Assembly (NCBI GenBank): GCA_964017065.1
Contig: OZ024783.1
Location: 1,614,134 to 1,678,133 of the forward strand
Reading direction: 5' to 3'
Source of the DNA: Haliclona indistincta
Taxonomy: Eukaryota > Porifera > Demospongiae > Haplosclerida > Chalinidae
DNA: 64,000 nt
The notes under the pieces are model-generated. The model searched no databases. It was not told the origin of the DNA and was given only the letters and a program-made list of their open reading frames with translations. Positions 20,801-31,896 of this stretch are shown one piece after another. The number at the start of each line of letters is the position of its first letter. The first letter of the stretch is position 1. The translations under genes were made by a program, and so were the position numbers.

Positions 20801-23428
20801 AGATCTATTTGAGGAGACTGCATGGAGACAGTGTGAATAATAACTATAATTATTTAGTTATACTATAGTACCATATCTGGTTCAGGAATAAGAATACCAA
20901 AGTGTGTGAGATGGTTACACGAACACATCACAGAACCATTCTCAAAATGTATTGTACTGCAACCACTGTCGTTCCAAAAGTCAGCATCGACTCCTCTCCT
21001 AAAATTATCGTAAAAATATCACTTAAAATTGTTGGTAGACTCACTGCAAATTGGCAAACACACATTTGGTATTATTGGTTGTGCTCAAAGACAAGTTGAA
21101 GAAAATGGTCACGTTCTCTGTTATATTGATGGTTTCGCATCCGATGTTGCAATTCAGTGCAGACGAAATAACTGAAGAAACTGGCCTACAAATAAGCACA
21201 TGACAAAGTAAGTAATAATCTTCATTATTTCATCTGTAGCATGCTTACTCTTGAGCTCCCTCAGGCAGTAGATTAGTGATGTTCTCAAAATAATAAGATA
21301 CAACAAATGCTATCAAAAAGGAAAGATATTGCACAAAAAAGCCACACTATTACAATACCTGATTCAGTGATATCTTCAAATATTTCATCAGGTAGGGATA
21401 TGTAGTTGTTGTCAACTTGTATACCAGTGACACGCCCACTACCAGGAAACACTTCTCTTATCCTCACTCCTATACTTAACGATTATCAATAAAACAAAAC
21501 GAACAACAACAACACACTTACGTATTAAATCATTTTTTGAGCTAACAGTTCTGTTTCGTCTGAGATTAAGAGCCACATTATTCAGTAGAGACAGAAATGA
21601 AGAATCAGACACATTTGCCTAATGATTTATCAAAACAATTATTAAAGCAGAAGTATCTGCTAATCTACACATAAACTATTAACTTAAGGGAAATTAAGTT
21701 ATTTCCTTCCTCCAATAATAATTATTATAAAGGATGTATTTCCCATGCAGTCATAAGTTTAATGACCAGAAACAGAGCTTCACACTAAACATCAAAATTT
21801 TCAACGATCAGAATCTATATAAACAGACAGAAATGGAACTGAACTAGAAGAATTTGCCTGAATAATTAATTTTAATGGTTCAGTGATATTAACATCTTCT
21901 TGCACTATAGAATTGTTTTGTAGACGATTTAGACTGATGAAAATTAATTGAAAATATCACTTGCCTCAATTGGTACATCTTCAACAATGTTCAGAATCAA
22001 CTGTGAGTATGTTTACACAACTTTGATACATGTGTCTAAACAAGAAATGGTGTATCTATACCTGTAGAAATGTCTCTGTTATTCCTTGTGTTGTGTTGAG
22101 TTGTTGCTTCACAGCTCTCATGAGGAAATCCAATCGCTGAGTGATGGTGGTAGTGTTTGGTAGTAGCTGACTTAGAATCACGAGACTATCTTCAGATAGA
22201 GATGATTCAAGCTACATGCATGCATGAACAATATGCATGTTTACTTGACCTATAGTGATAACATACCAGTTCCTCTACTAGTTGTAGTGATGGATGACAG
22301 TGAACTTGTCCCCACTCTCCATTGCAGTGACACACTCTTGTAGCTAGTATGCAGTATTCACAAAAGGAACACATTGACACACCGGCACACACATTATTAT
22401 GATAACCATGCTTTGAAGCATTCAATTATTACTAATAGTAGCTATTCACGTATAACACATGCAATGACATGTTACTGTATAAACTGTGTCTACATCACTA
22501 CAATTACCATTTCCACCAAGTGAGCAAGTTTCGTCATGACTAGCTCGGCTAACAGTGCATTTTAGAGTTCCTTTCCAAACATCAACAGTCATGCACTTAG
22601 TGCCTATGAAGGGATACAGTGATCTATTGTGCAAGCAGCTTCAGTAAGTTGTGTATATTACGATGTATGTCGTGCATGTATGTACTGTATAATATTATTT
22701 ACTGCAAGTATTATGACTCACTGATAGTAGCCTCATCTGTTGAATTGTCACACAAAAGAGCATCATCTCTTAGCAGTGATCCATTCTGACTTATAAGTGC
22801 TGAGTAGAATGTTGTATTTTCACTACTTGAGGCACAAAGCTGAGTGATGTTGCTGCCACACCAGAAACTTCCATTTCTCCATTGATTGAATATAATGTTA
22901 TCAATAACACCAGTAGCACTGTCAACAGTTAAACAATGGCAGTGATCAGCACTAGGAGACAGATCAATCCTGAACTGATAGTGTGGGTTAGCTACTGTGT
23001 CGAGAATAGTTCCATTAAATATTGCAGACAATGAAAGTGTCAAGTTATGAGCTGTACTGCAGTTGTCTACAGAAAAACAACCATTTCAGTCCAGCAATCC
23101 AACACTACTGAGCTGTGAATGAAAGAGTACCGACTGACCTGAGACTGGAATCCATTGTGTATACTTTCGTACTGGCAGCACACTTCCCAGTCGTGTGCTC
23201 ACTCTGACAGTAGGATGGGAGCCATTGCATTCTTCTCCATCAGCTGTTAGTACAAGATTCAAGCTAAATCTGAGTATGAAGAAGGCAGTAATAAATGTTG
23301 TCGAAATATCAATATCAATGTGATTATTAACACACAACACTGAGTGCTTACGAGTCTTGGGCATCTGCAAACCAATAAGATAGTCTGCAGCAGAAGAAAA
23401 TCAGAGAGAACAAGATGAGTCTTCTCAT
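17822..23428 (-). CDS. Adhesion G-protein-coupled receptor R3
   Basis: Same architecture as R2. The start at 23428 gives MRRLILFSLIFFCC, a signal peptide. The Cys-rich ectodomain comes next (23260-23140 with 'RKYTQWIPVSG'; 22715-23065 with 'GSFWCGSNITQLC'; 22500-22605 with 'CMTVDVWKGTLKCT'; 22265-22345 with 'CNGEWGQVHC'). GAIN exons span about 21.2-22.2 kb. The GPS at about 20880-21000 has the canonical NHLTHF. TM1 is near 20720-20830, TM2 about 18830-18920, TM3 about 18610-18775, TM4 18340-18410, TM6-7 about 17990-18170, and the tail exon 17822-17944 ends KNASVS. The TM3 exon carries a two-residue insertion (HHNCKHY against HHKRY). The intron between TM1 and TM2 holds a composite element of 1546 bp. 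I see no frame lesion, so it is probably functional. Confidence 0.8.
19019..20564. mobile_element. Composite element (family C), copy 2, with nested insertion
   Basis: It starts TTAGGGAGACACGG with the same hairpin as copy 1 and ends ...TTTTTAATTTTC. Against copy 1 it carries one nested insert (19730-20065); elsewhere the two match closely, so both are young. The paralogous intron in R2 and R5 reads 'agtagcatatacataaatc' without it. It is inserted in the TM1-TM2 intron of R3. Confidence 0.85.
19730..20065. mobile_element. Nested MITE with inverted 'gagggcattaa' arms
   Basis: This stretch is absent from composite copy 1, where 'aaaattgtta' joins 'ataataaagaaaagc' directly. The left part has 'cgagggcattaatgtaggtt' and the right part has, inverted, 'cggttaatgccctcgcg'. 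Further inverted motifs around 'gtcggttgccctcg' and 'cgggcgaccgac' form a GC-rich secondary structure. It has no coding potential. Confidence 0.7.
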
Positions 23429-24305
23429 CGTAGCCTGATCTAGCTGATGAGGCTGTGATGCATCGCGGCGCGGGAACAATGATGGATGCACCCACGCGTT
23501 TGTACTCAGAGGCGTGGTAACAAAATTGGGTTATGGCGAAATCATGATCAGGTACTTTTATCGCTATGTAGTGTCCACACAGTATGCTACAGAGCTATTT
23601 ACCCCAAGTTAAGTCGGTGCCGTAGGGCCTATTATCAGCTGGGCAAAGTTAAGAAATTCTAAAAATTAAAACTTGACGGGTAAAATTAAAAGCATAATAG
23701 GCACAGGCCTAGTTTTAACACTCATACAGTTTAATGCTCATTGACTAAGAGACACTATAAGAAAGACATCTTGTTTAATTCTGATGCCCATCTCAGTATT
23801 TGGAGCGGGCTACGGCCCTGTAGTACATCATATGAAAAGTGACAATGATGCAGTATTTCTCCATCAATTCAGCTAGTATACTGCCGGGTTGGAATCATAA
23901 AACGTATCATGACACTCAGTTCTCTTTAGAGTTCATTGCCTCCAAACTCAAGTTCTGAGATCCTACTGAGTTGAATTTTGCCAATGGCAGCTTATACTGA
24001 AAGATTTTTAGCTGAAAGATGTATGCACATCACTTCAGATAATGTGTTTTGCTTTCGTGATCAACTCATGCAATATCACTCGGAGATTGAGCTACTAATT
24101 GATATATATGCTGTATAGGCATAATTAGTTAATAGAAGAATGCTTCCATAGGAGAATCAAAATTTTTTTTAAATGCTGTCACATAATGGACATGTGTATG
24201 ACACAGGGACATGACGATAAAGTAACAAGTATTAAAGAATTTCTCTTAATTATTATAGTGTCTTCACACTCTGTTCTCTCTAGAGTTCTTTGGCTGCAGA
24301 TAGTT
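23429..24305. other. Intergenic segment between R3 and R4, paralogous to 56812-57515
   Basis: No gene seen. It contains blocks 'gatgcccatctcagtattt', 'gggctacggccctgta' and 'cattgcctccaaactcaa' that recur in order in the R9-R10 gap. That supports duplication of the whole block rather than of single genes. The 'gcgcgggaacaatgatggat' stretch just upstream of R3 is shared with R4 and partly with R9, so it may be core promoter sequence. Confidence 0.6.
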
Positions 24306-27300
24306 TTAAAAATAATAATAATTATTAAGAATTATGGTACAGCTTACTGGGGTATGGTCACTAAGAGCAATAAGAAAGTGTGAGTTTGACCACTTTGAAA
24401 CCTTTTTCCATGATTTGATGTAAGCATCTCTTACCTATATACAAAATTCAATGCACATTCTGAATGATGCATAATAGTTTCAAAGGTGCATGTGTAGAGG
24501 CACACACTTGTTTTGAGAGAGGAACTAGCAAGATGAATATAATGATTCCTTGACAAGAAATGAAAATTAGTAGTATATGCTCGATCACAACAAGGTCTGT
24601 GTAAATCACGAAAATTGTTTCAGCAATCCAAGGTAGCCCCATCACAATTGTAAGTGAAATAATCATTTTTAACCAGTTCCTGCAAAATATTATGCATTAA
24701 GGCATATTTAATTTGATTGTTGCAGCTATTGTACTTTGCTGCGTCTAATTTGGATTTATTTTCTTGTTTTTTGTAATGTCGGTAAATTATGACAACAGCC
24801 ATAATTAGAAATCCAACATTGACCTAGAATACATACAGACATGATAATTATCATACTTATTTTATGCACTTTAAAACACTTACCATAGTAATGAGAACAA
24901 TAGGAGCTGTATATGCCCAGACAAAGCCAGTATCACCGCGAGTCCAACACCTGATATTGGTCACAATTATTACCGCACAAATATTCAGAGCATACTCACG
25001 CTATTAGGTGTCCATCTACATAATACCCAAAATGGTTTCCTGTTTTGTTCTCAGTGTTGACTAAGAATCCAAGAGGAGCCACTAGACCCATGTATAACAG
25101 TGGTACACCTACATTATAATAATATAGACCAAAATAATCACACAAAATTCTGATTCATCAATCGGCAATCGCACACCAAAGCTTGCTATGGTGAAGAAAG
25201 CGATGTAATGTTTCTGATGAGAGATGAACACTTGGACAATTATAAAATACAAGACCACACCCTCCATTAGCATCCACATGAACATCACCATGAACAAGTA
25301 GAGAATCACCACAGCAATGGCTGAACAGAGAGCCTGTGTGCAGGAGAGCTAAGTAAGAAAACAACAGCCTTCATCATCTTTACCTCATTCTCAGCTTGGT
25401 CTACCCCGGCTGAATAAACAAGCTGGGCACTGAACATACTACCACACAGCATACAGTGAATATAGTTACGCATGTTCCACAGAGACCTGTAGTCAGTGAA
25501 GTGAAAATGTACAGCAAATATGACTGTAATTTGGTCACACATGCATGCACCATGCATTAGACGCTCCATTTCGGTGAGTGATGCACAATAATTATTAACA
25601 AATTAACTCAGCATGCATGCAGTAGATGTCATAAGCATCATGAAACAATCATGTGAGGTCTGACCTTTGAAGTGCAAATGTGAGAATAGTCACTAACAGA
25701 AACACTAGTGAGAAAGACTGAAGGACATATTGAATTTGATAAGATATGTTCTCTATATCTACTTGATGAGTCTGGAGTGATAAATTCAATAGTACTCATG
25801 ACTTTTTAACAAAAATAATGATTATAATTCACGTACATTATCTGGGTGATCAGAACTGAGGAGGACAGCAAAGTGTGTGAGATGATTGCACGAGCACATC
25901 ACAGAACCATTCTCAAAATCCATCGTACTGCAACCACTGTCATTCCAAAACTCAACACCAACACCGTCCCTGAATAAATCCCATTTAAAACTGAATGCAT
26001 ACATCGGTATTAAGTTTTTAACTCACTGTAAAAAATTAGCAAACACACACTTGATATTATTGGTCATTCTTGGAGATAAATCAAAGAAAATCATCACATT
26101 CTCTGTTAGATTAGTGGTTTGCCATTTATTGCAACTCAATGTCGAAGAAATGACCGGAGAAATAGGCCTAAATAAGCATACATTGCATGGTGGTCAAAAT
26201 ATTGTATCTATAGCTTACTCTTGAGCTCCCTCAGGCAGTAGATTAGAGATGTTCTCAAAATAATGAGATGCAACAAATACTATATCAAATAGGTAATTTA
26301 AAAGCAATGTTTGGGACTAGCTATACACTGTTGACATGTATACCTGATTCAGATATGTTTTCAAATATTTCATCAGGTAGGGATATGTAGTTGTTGTCAA
26401 CTTGTATACCAGTTACACGCCCACTACCAGGAAACACTTCTCTTATACTCACTCCTATAAGGGATATTCTAGTCATGACTCATAGATGCACTATAACTGT
26501 CTACATACGTATTAAATGATTTTTTGAGCTAACAGTTCTGTTCAGTCTGAGATTAAGAGCCACATAATCCAGTAGAGACAGAAATGGAACTGAACTAGAA
26601 AAATTTGCCTGAATAAAACAAATGGAAACTTTAATGGTTCAGTGATATAGCATCATCTTGCACTTTATGTTATTTTTACATGAATCGTTTTGTAGACTGA
26701 TGAAATTGAAATATCACTTGCCTCAATTGGTATATCTTCAAAAATGTTCAGAATCAACTGCAAGTATGTTTACACAACAAATTATTAATCTTGATGTAAA
26801 AGATTAAAAGAATTGGTAGCTATACCTGTAGAAATGTCTCTGTAATTCCTTGTGTTGTGTTGAGTTGTTGCTGCACAGCTCTCATAAGGAGATCCAATCG
26901 CTGAGTGATGGTGGTAGTGTTTGGTAGTAGCTGACTTAGAATCGTGAGACTGTCTTCAGGTAGAGATGATTCAAGCTACATGCATGCATGAACAATATGC
27001 ATGTTTACTTGACCTATAGTGATAACATACCAGTTCCTCTACTAGTTGTAGTGATGGATGACAGTGAACTGGTCCCCACTCTCCATTGCAGTGACACACT
27101 CTGGTAGCTATGCAGTATTCACAGAAGGAACACATTGATGTAAAATAACAAAAACCATGCTTTGATTATTACTTCGTCCATTATAATATTATGTAGCTAA
27201 ACATTATAGCACATACAATGACAAGTCGCTGTATAAACTGAATCTACATCACTACAATTACCATTTCCACCAAGAGAGCAAATTTCGTCATGACTAGCTC

Positions 27301-29639
27301 GGCTGACAGTGCACTTTAGACTTCCTTTCCAAACATCAACAGTCATGCACTTGGTGCCTAAAGAAGGGATACACACTACAATAATAGTTATGCGTTTTTA
27401 ACAAGTCATTTGTTGCATGGAATTTTTATATTATATTTTGAGGATGCTAGCTCAGCTCAGTTAGTTTCGCTTCCACATAATTGCACATAGCCGTAACACA
27501 CTCATGCATTCCATGTAAAAGCACAACAATAAATGCTACATGGATTGCTGAATTATTTCACTCACTACAAATCTCTCGGTAACAAAATTAATGACCCGTT
27601 TAAGGGTGCAGACCCTAACAACCATTAACTTATTCAGGAATGTACAAGTTGGACATTGTTACACACCACAAATGATATTCACTGTTTGTACAAGCTATTA
27701 GCGACCAGATAAAGACGTTAACTTAGAGTTTTTTTTAATAAACACCCTCTGAGTAGGAAAACCACGAGGTAAGCAGCTCATAATCGCACTTTCAAGCACA
27801 ATACACGAAAAAGCTCTATGTTACTGCCTTCGCCTTGTTGAAGTACGTATATATCCACAATCTGAAGCTCTACTGCCTGAGTGAACGAAAGTTTTATTAG
27901 CCTAAGCGTTGTATCTAGCCGCGCCTGTCACGTTTCCGTCTGGCACTTTCAGCGATCATAATTTGCAATGTGTATAGCCTACACTAGTCTTATAACATAG
28001 GTCTTTGGTTTCTTGGAATATCAGCAGTAGTTTCTGAGATACAGTCCCCTGGCAACCAGCCAAGAATACATGCGTGGGCGTGACACTGCACCCTTAAGGT
28101 GGCGGGTACCCTTTGCTCATTAATTATTCATAAGTTTGTATGCTAGTGTATATATAATCGCTGTGTTAAGATGAAACACGCTACAACGCTATAAGAACTA
28201 GTAATCGAGACGCCAAAGATTGCTCTTCTGCAGCAGCTTTAAAACTAGGCTTAAATGCAAATTAGCTTGTCGGCAGCAACCAGCACGCACATCATGAATT
28301 TTTCGAGTTTCCACGTCAACTTTTGTCCCAGGCTCGTAAGAGAAACGCGAACAAATACCACTAGCCAACTCTTCTACATACAGCGGAGTCACATAGAGAG
28401 TCTGCAGGTGTCCTGGTAAGTTGGCGCAGAGAAACGAGTCGATATGTCAGCTAGCCAGGGCGAGCGTTCGCCTTCTTCGAGCCATAAATCTCGAACGGCA
28501 ACTCCCCCGACAATGTTTTTACCCCTTGTGACTGCCCAAGACATCGTACAACCGAAAAAACCTGGTCAGACGGTCCGCTGAATAGAGCTGTTCGCAAACT
28601 TTGACGCAGAAACTGTTCACCAGTAGCGAGTCGGCGAGTGAACTACAGTTGTATTATTGTACAAGCTCACGTGCTACATTTTGCTATGATTATAATTATT
28701 ATCACCACAAGTTTACATAAAATAACAATATTCATGTTGCGTGGGCGAAAGGGTACCCGCCACCTTAAAACATAATAATTATTTTGCAGAACAGCACCGC
28801 AGTGCAGTAATCTATGGTGCTTGCAGCTCCTGTAAGTTATGTATAATAATTATTGCACAATAGTCTGTCGTGTATGCATGTATGTACTGCATAATAAAAT
28901 ACTATTTAATGCAAGTATTATGACTCACTAATAGTAGCCTCATCTGTTGAATTGTCACACAAAAGAGCATCATCTCTTAGCAGTGATCCATTCTGACTTA
29001 TAAGTACAGAATAGAATGTACTACTTGAGGCACAAAGCTGAGTGATGTTGCTGCCACACCAGAAACTTCCATCTCTCCATTGATTGAATATAATGTTACC
29101 AATAACACCAGTAGCACTGTCAACAGTTAGACAATGGCAGTGATCAGCAGGAGACAGATCAATCCTGAACTGATAGTGTGGGTTAGCTTCTGTGTTGAGA
29201 ATAGTTCCATTAAATATTGCAGACAATGTAAATGTCAAGTTGTGAGCTGTACTGCAGTTGTCTACAGAAAAACAACTAACATGCACTGTATGTTATATCG
29301 ATTTCACTTAGTAATCCCGAGTCCCAAGACAAGCTGGGAATCTGTGATGTGTGGCATTGAGTCAGACTGACTTACCTGAGACTGGAATCCATTGGGTATA
29401 TTTTCTTACTGGCATCACACTTCCCAGTCGTGTGCTCACTCTGACATTAGGATGGGAGCCATTGCAGTCTACTCTATCAGCTGTTAGTACAAGATTCAAG
29501 CTAAATCTGAGTATGAAAAGGCAGCAGTGTATTATCAATGACACACAACACTGAGTGCTTACGTGTCTTGAGCATCTGCAAACCAATAGGATAGTTTGAA
29601 GCAGAATAAGATCAGTGAGAACATGACGAGTCTTCTCAT
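24306..29639 (-). CDS. Adhesion G-protein-coupled receptor R4
   Basis: The start at 29639 gives MRRLVMFSLILFCFKLSYWF, a signal peptide. Ectodomain exons are about 29388-29515 ('RKYTQWIPVSG'), 28918-29262 ('GSFWCGSNITQLC'), 27255-27360 and 27045-27115 ('CNGEWGPVHC'). GAIN exons span about 26.2-27.0 kb. The GPS at about 25845-25980 reads CSCNHLTHF, canonical. TM3 (about 25165-25335) reads ILYLFMVMFMWMLMEGVVLY. TM6-7 is at 24520-24665. The tail exon 24306-24434 is VRDAYIKSWKKVSKW... and ends NNYYYF. The exon-3 intron holds two back-to-back TTAA MITEs and a repeat also found in R2. I found no frame lesion. R10 is its block-B paralogue; the two share a tail unlike the KASVS-type tail of R2 and R3. 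Confidence 0.8.
27490..27600. repeat. Intronic repeat shared with R2 and R5 introns
   Basis: The stretch from 'catgcattccatgtaaaag' to 'aacaaaattaatgacccgtt' matches 6040-6130 in R2 and 45110-45190 in R5. There it sits in the TM1-TM2 intron, while here it is in the intron between ectodomain exons. It is thus a dispersed or ectopically exchanged repeat. At its end R2 has 'cccgttaaagcag', a natural TTAA target; here a TTAA element follows. Confidence 0.65.
27600..28097. mobile_element. TTAA-flanked MITE, 490 bp (family T3)
   Basis: The element 27604-28093 starts GGGTGCAGACCC and ends GACACTGCACCC (8-bp inverted GGGTGCAG/CTGCACCC). TTAA flanks it at 27600-27603 and 28094-28097. The right TTAA is at the same time the left TTAA of the next element. 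R2 at about 6130 keeps the likely empty target. Confidence 0.82.
28094..28768. mobile_element. TTAA-flanked MITE, 667 bp (family T1), second copy
   Basis: The element 28098-28764 starts GGTGGCGGGTACCCTTT and ends AAAGGGTACCCGCCACC (17-bp perfect inverted ends). TTAA lies at 28094-28097 and 28765-28768. The sub-terminal 'cctttcgcccacgc' is shared with the 3212 copy, in opposite orientation. It is in an R4 intron, and its short open frames have no recognisable product. Confidence 0.87.
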
Positions 29640-30464
29640 CGTAACCTGATGCGATGATGAATCGCGGCGCGGGAACTATGAGGGATGCACCCGCGCGCGC
29701 GCGTTAGTACTAATAGGCGTGGTAACAAGTTGGTGATATCCGCATCTATGATTTAATGGCGAAACCACGATCTGGTACTTTTACTGCTGTGTATAGTCTC
29801 CACACGTAGTATGCTACAGCGCCATGTACCCCAAGTTAAGACGGTGCTGCTGCATGGGCCTATATACTGTACTATCAGATGGTCATCCTCTCAGCGGCCT
29901 CATGGTTCAATGACCGATAGTTAGAAATATTTTAATGAATGTATGATTTTAGAATCATGCAGTGATTTGAGTCAAAGACCAGGTCATCATGCAGCTGGAG
30001 TTCATTGGGTACAAAAGTAACAATGAAACTTTAATATTAAAATTTTTATAATTGCTACTGTAGCAGGAAAATGAGACTTAAATTCTGTATTTCTTCACAG
30101 TTATAGCAAATGCTAAAGATGACCCAACTGCCTTGTAGCTTAGCTTCTCTACCCAATGCTAAAGATGACCCAAGTGCCTTGTAGCTTAGCTTCTCTACTC
30201 AATGCTAAAGATGACCCAAGTGCCTTGTAGCTTAGCTTTTCTACCCAATGCTAAAGATGACCCAAGTGCCTTGTAGCTTAGCTTCTCTACCCAATGCTTG
30301 ACATAATTAATAATTATTTTTATTATAATAAAAATAATTCATAGTAAAATTAGTGAATTTTGTTTAACAGTCTATCAAGCAGTGATATTGGTTGAGGTTT
30401 CATCATAAAATGTTTTGTTTAGTGTCCATTGGCTACAAAAAGAAGTATTATAACGAACATAATG
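29640..30464. other. Intergenic region upstream of R4, with minisatellite
   Basis: The first part (29640-30090) repeats the upstream region of R10 (61794-62170), sharing 'gatttgagtcaaagaccagg' and 'gtcatcatgcagctggag'. A GCGCGC run lies at about 29692-29703. A 46-bp minisatellite follows (separate entry), then AT-rich sequence with a palindromic 'taattatttttattataataaaaataatt' type stem near 30306. No gene is seen. Confidence 0.6.
30109..30298. repeat. 46-bp minisatellite, four units plus a partial
   Basis: Units start at 30109, 30155, 30201 and 30247, each 'aatgctaaagatgaccc...gcttctctaccc', differing at only a few bases. A partial unit follows at 30293. The block-B counterpart at about 62388-62510 is degenerate, with about 2.5 units. 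Confidence 0.95.
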
Positions 30465-31723
30465 TTATGCAATACATGTAATATCACTTACTGTAGCAGG
30501 ATAATGTGAATGAGATTGTGAACATGTAGTTGTCTTCCACCACTTAATATAAGCATCTCTCACCTAAACAATCAAGATTATTAATATTATACCATGAATA
30601 TTAAATTCTGCTTGACTCATCACTACAATTATGAACACAAAAATGCGAATTATAACTTATGATAAATGCTATACCTGTTTTGAGAGAGGAACCAGTAAGA
30701 TGAATATAATGATGCCTTGACCAAAAAAGAAGATGTAGCCAATGTACGAAATCTGACGATCAGTGAAGAAGACAAGTTGGCCAAACCATGCTATACCCAG
30801 TACAATCACTAGTGAGATGATCACTTTCAACCAGTGTCTGTATATGTGTGAAAATAAACTCAACACGTACACAGCTATCTCATTACTTTGCTGATTCTCT
30901 TTTGGACTTATTTTCTTGTTTCCTCAGATGACGATATATTATAACAATAGCCATGATTAGGAACCCAATGTTGACCTAATGTAAGTTAGTTTTGTTTCAG
31001 TAGTTTTAGCATTAGTTTTAGCTATTATTATTGAGAACTGTTGTTTGGTAAGTATTTTTTACTAAAACATTGTTATTCCAAGGAGGTTACAACTATGAAT
31101 AGAGTAATATCACATGATATATTCATTGATATTGGTTTATAGAAACTTCTTTTCAATGTAGTTCTGTAAAGCTCATGAGCAAATGTACGATGTGCTGAGA
31201 ATAATTTTCTCGCGCAATAGGTCATTAAATTTTCATTCTGATATTCTATAGTAGTACGCTCAGCTCGGAGTGGTAAAATATCTTACTTCCAAGGTCCAAA
31301 TTTTCGAGCTATGGTTATGAAACCACTTATGTAGCTTACCAAACTAATAAGAATGGCTGGAGCAAAATAAGCCCAAATGAAGTTCGTGTCAAACCTCATC
31401 GAACACCTGTGACAGCATCTGTCAATAGTCATCATCGCCTGAATAAAATCATTTACCACATCAGTCTCCCAGTCCACCATGCACATCCATAATGGCTTCC
31501 AATAATGTTTTCAGTGTTGACTAAGAATCCAAGATGTACCACTATAGACCCATGTATAACCTATACATACAGTCACAGAATAATATTGCAGAGCACAAAC
31601 CATGAGCATCACCGTACACTCAGCACTTACCATAACTTGCTATGGTAAAGAAAGCAATGTAGTGTTTGTGATCTGCTGTGAATACTTTGACTAGTTTCAC
31701 AGCAGATCACAAACGCTACATTG
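30465..31723 (-). pseudogene. Truncated adhesion receptor (TM3 end to tail), unit 1
   Basis: Only the C-terminal half remains. The tail exon ends at 30465 (VRDAYIKWWKTTTCSQ... ending ITCIA). TM6-7 is 30690-30840 (HWLKVIISLVIVLGIAWFGQ), TM5 about 30890-30975 (VNIGFLIMAIVIIYRHL) and TM4 about 31285-31410 (FDTNFIWAYFAPAILI). Loop exon remnants are at about 31490-31560. The TM3 exon is cut after 'LVKVFTADHKHYIAFFTIAS' and runs into an inverted copy of itself (31655-31723). There is no TM1-2, GPS, GAIN or signal peptide. R11 at 63177 may be its block-B counterpart. Confidence 0.8.
31655..31723. repeat. Foldback junction inside the TM3 exon
   Basis: Left arm 31655-31682 and right arm 31695-31723 are inverted copies of receptor coding sequence ('gtttgtgatctgctgtgaa') with one or two mismatches around a 12-bp loop, tactttgactag. 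The same junction occurs at 39278-39346 in the second unit, with further changes. It marks the breakpoint where the receptor was truncated. Confidence 0.88.
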
Positions 31724-31896
31724 TTCAAACAAACAGAATAAATGAATTTCAAAAAAATTGTATTCAGAAAAAAATATTGAAAAGCTAGCTACTCACAAGA
31801 AAAATTATTAACACGTATGAGTGTGTGGGGTGATTCAAACTTCAACAGATTTTACATGAAACACACGAAAAAAAATCCAAAAGTTGTTGTCAGCTC

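Noticed and set aside
30109..30298. CRISPR-like array
   Set aside because: Units are contiguous 46-bp tandem copies with no unique spacers, in an intron-rich eukaryotic genome.
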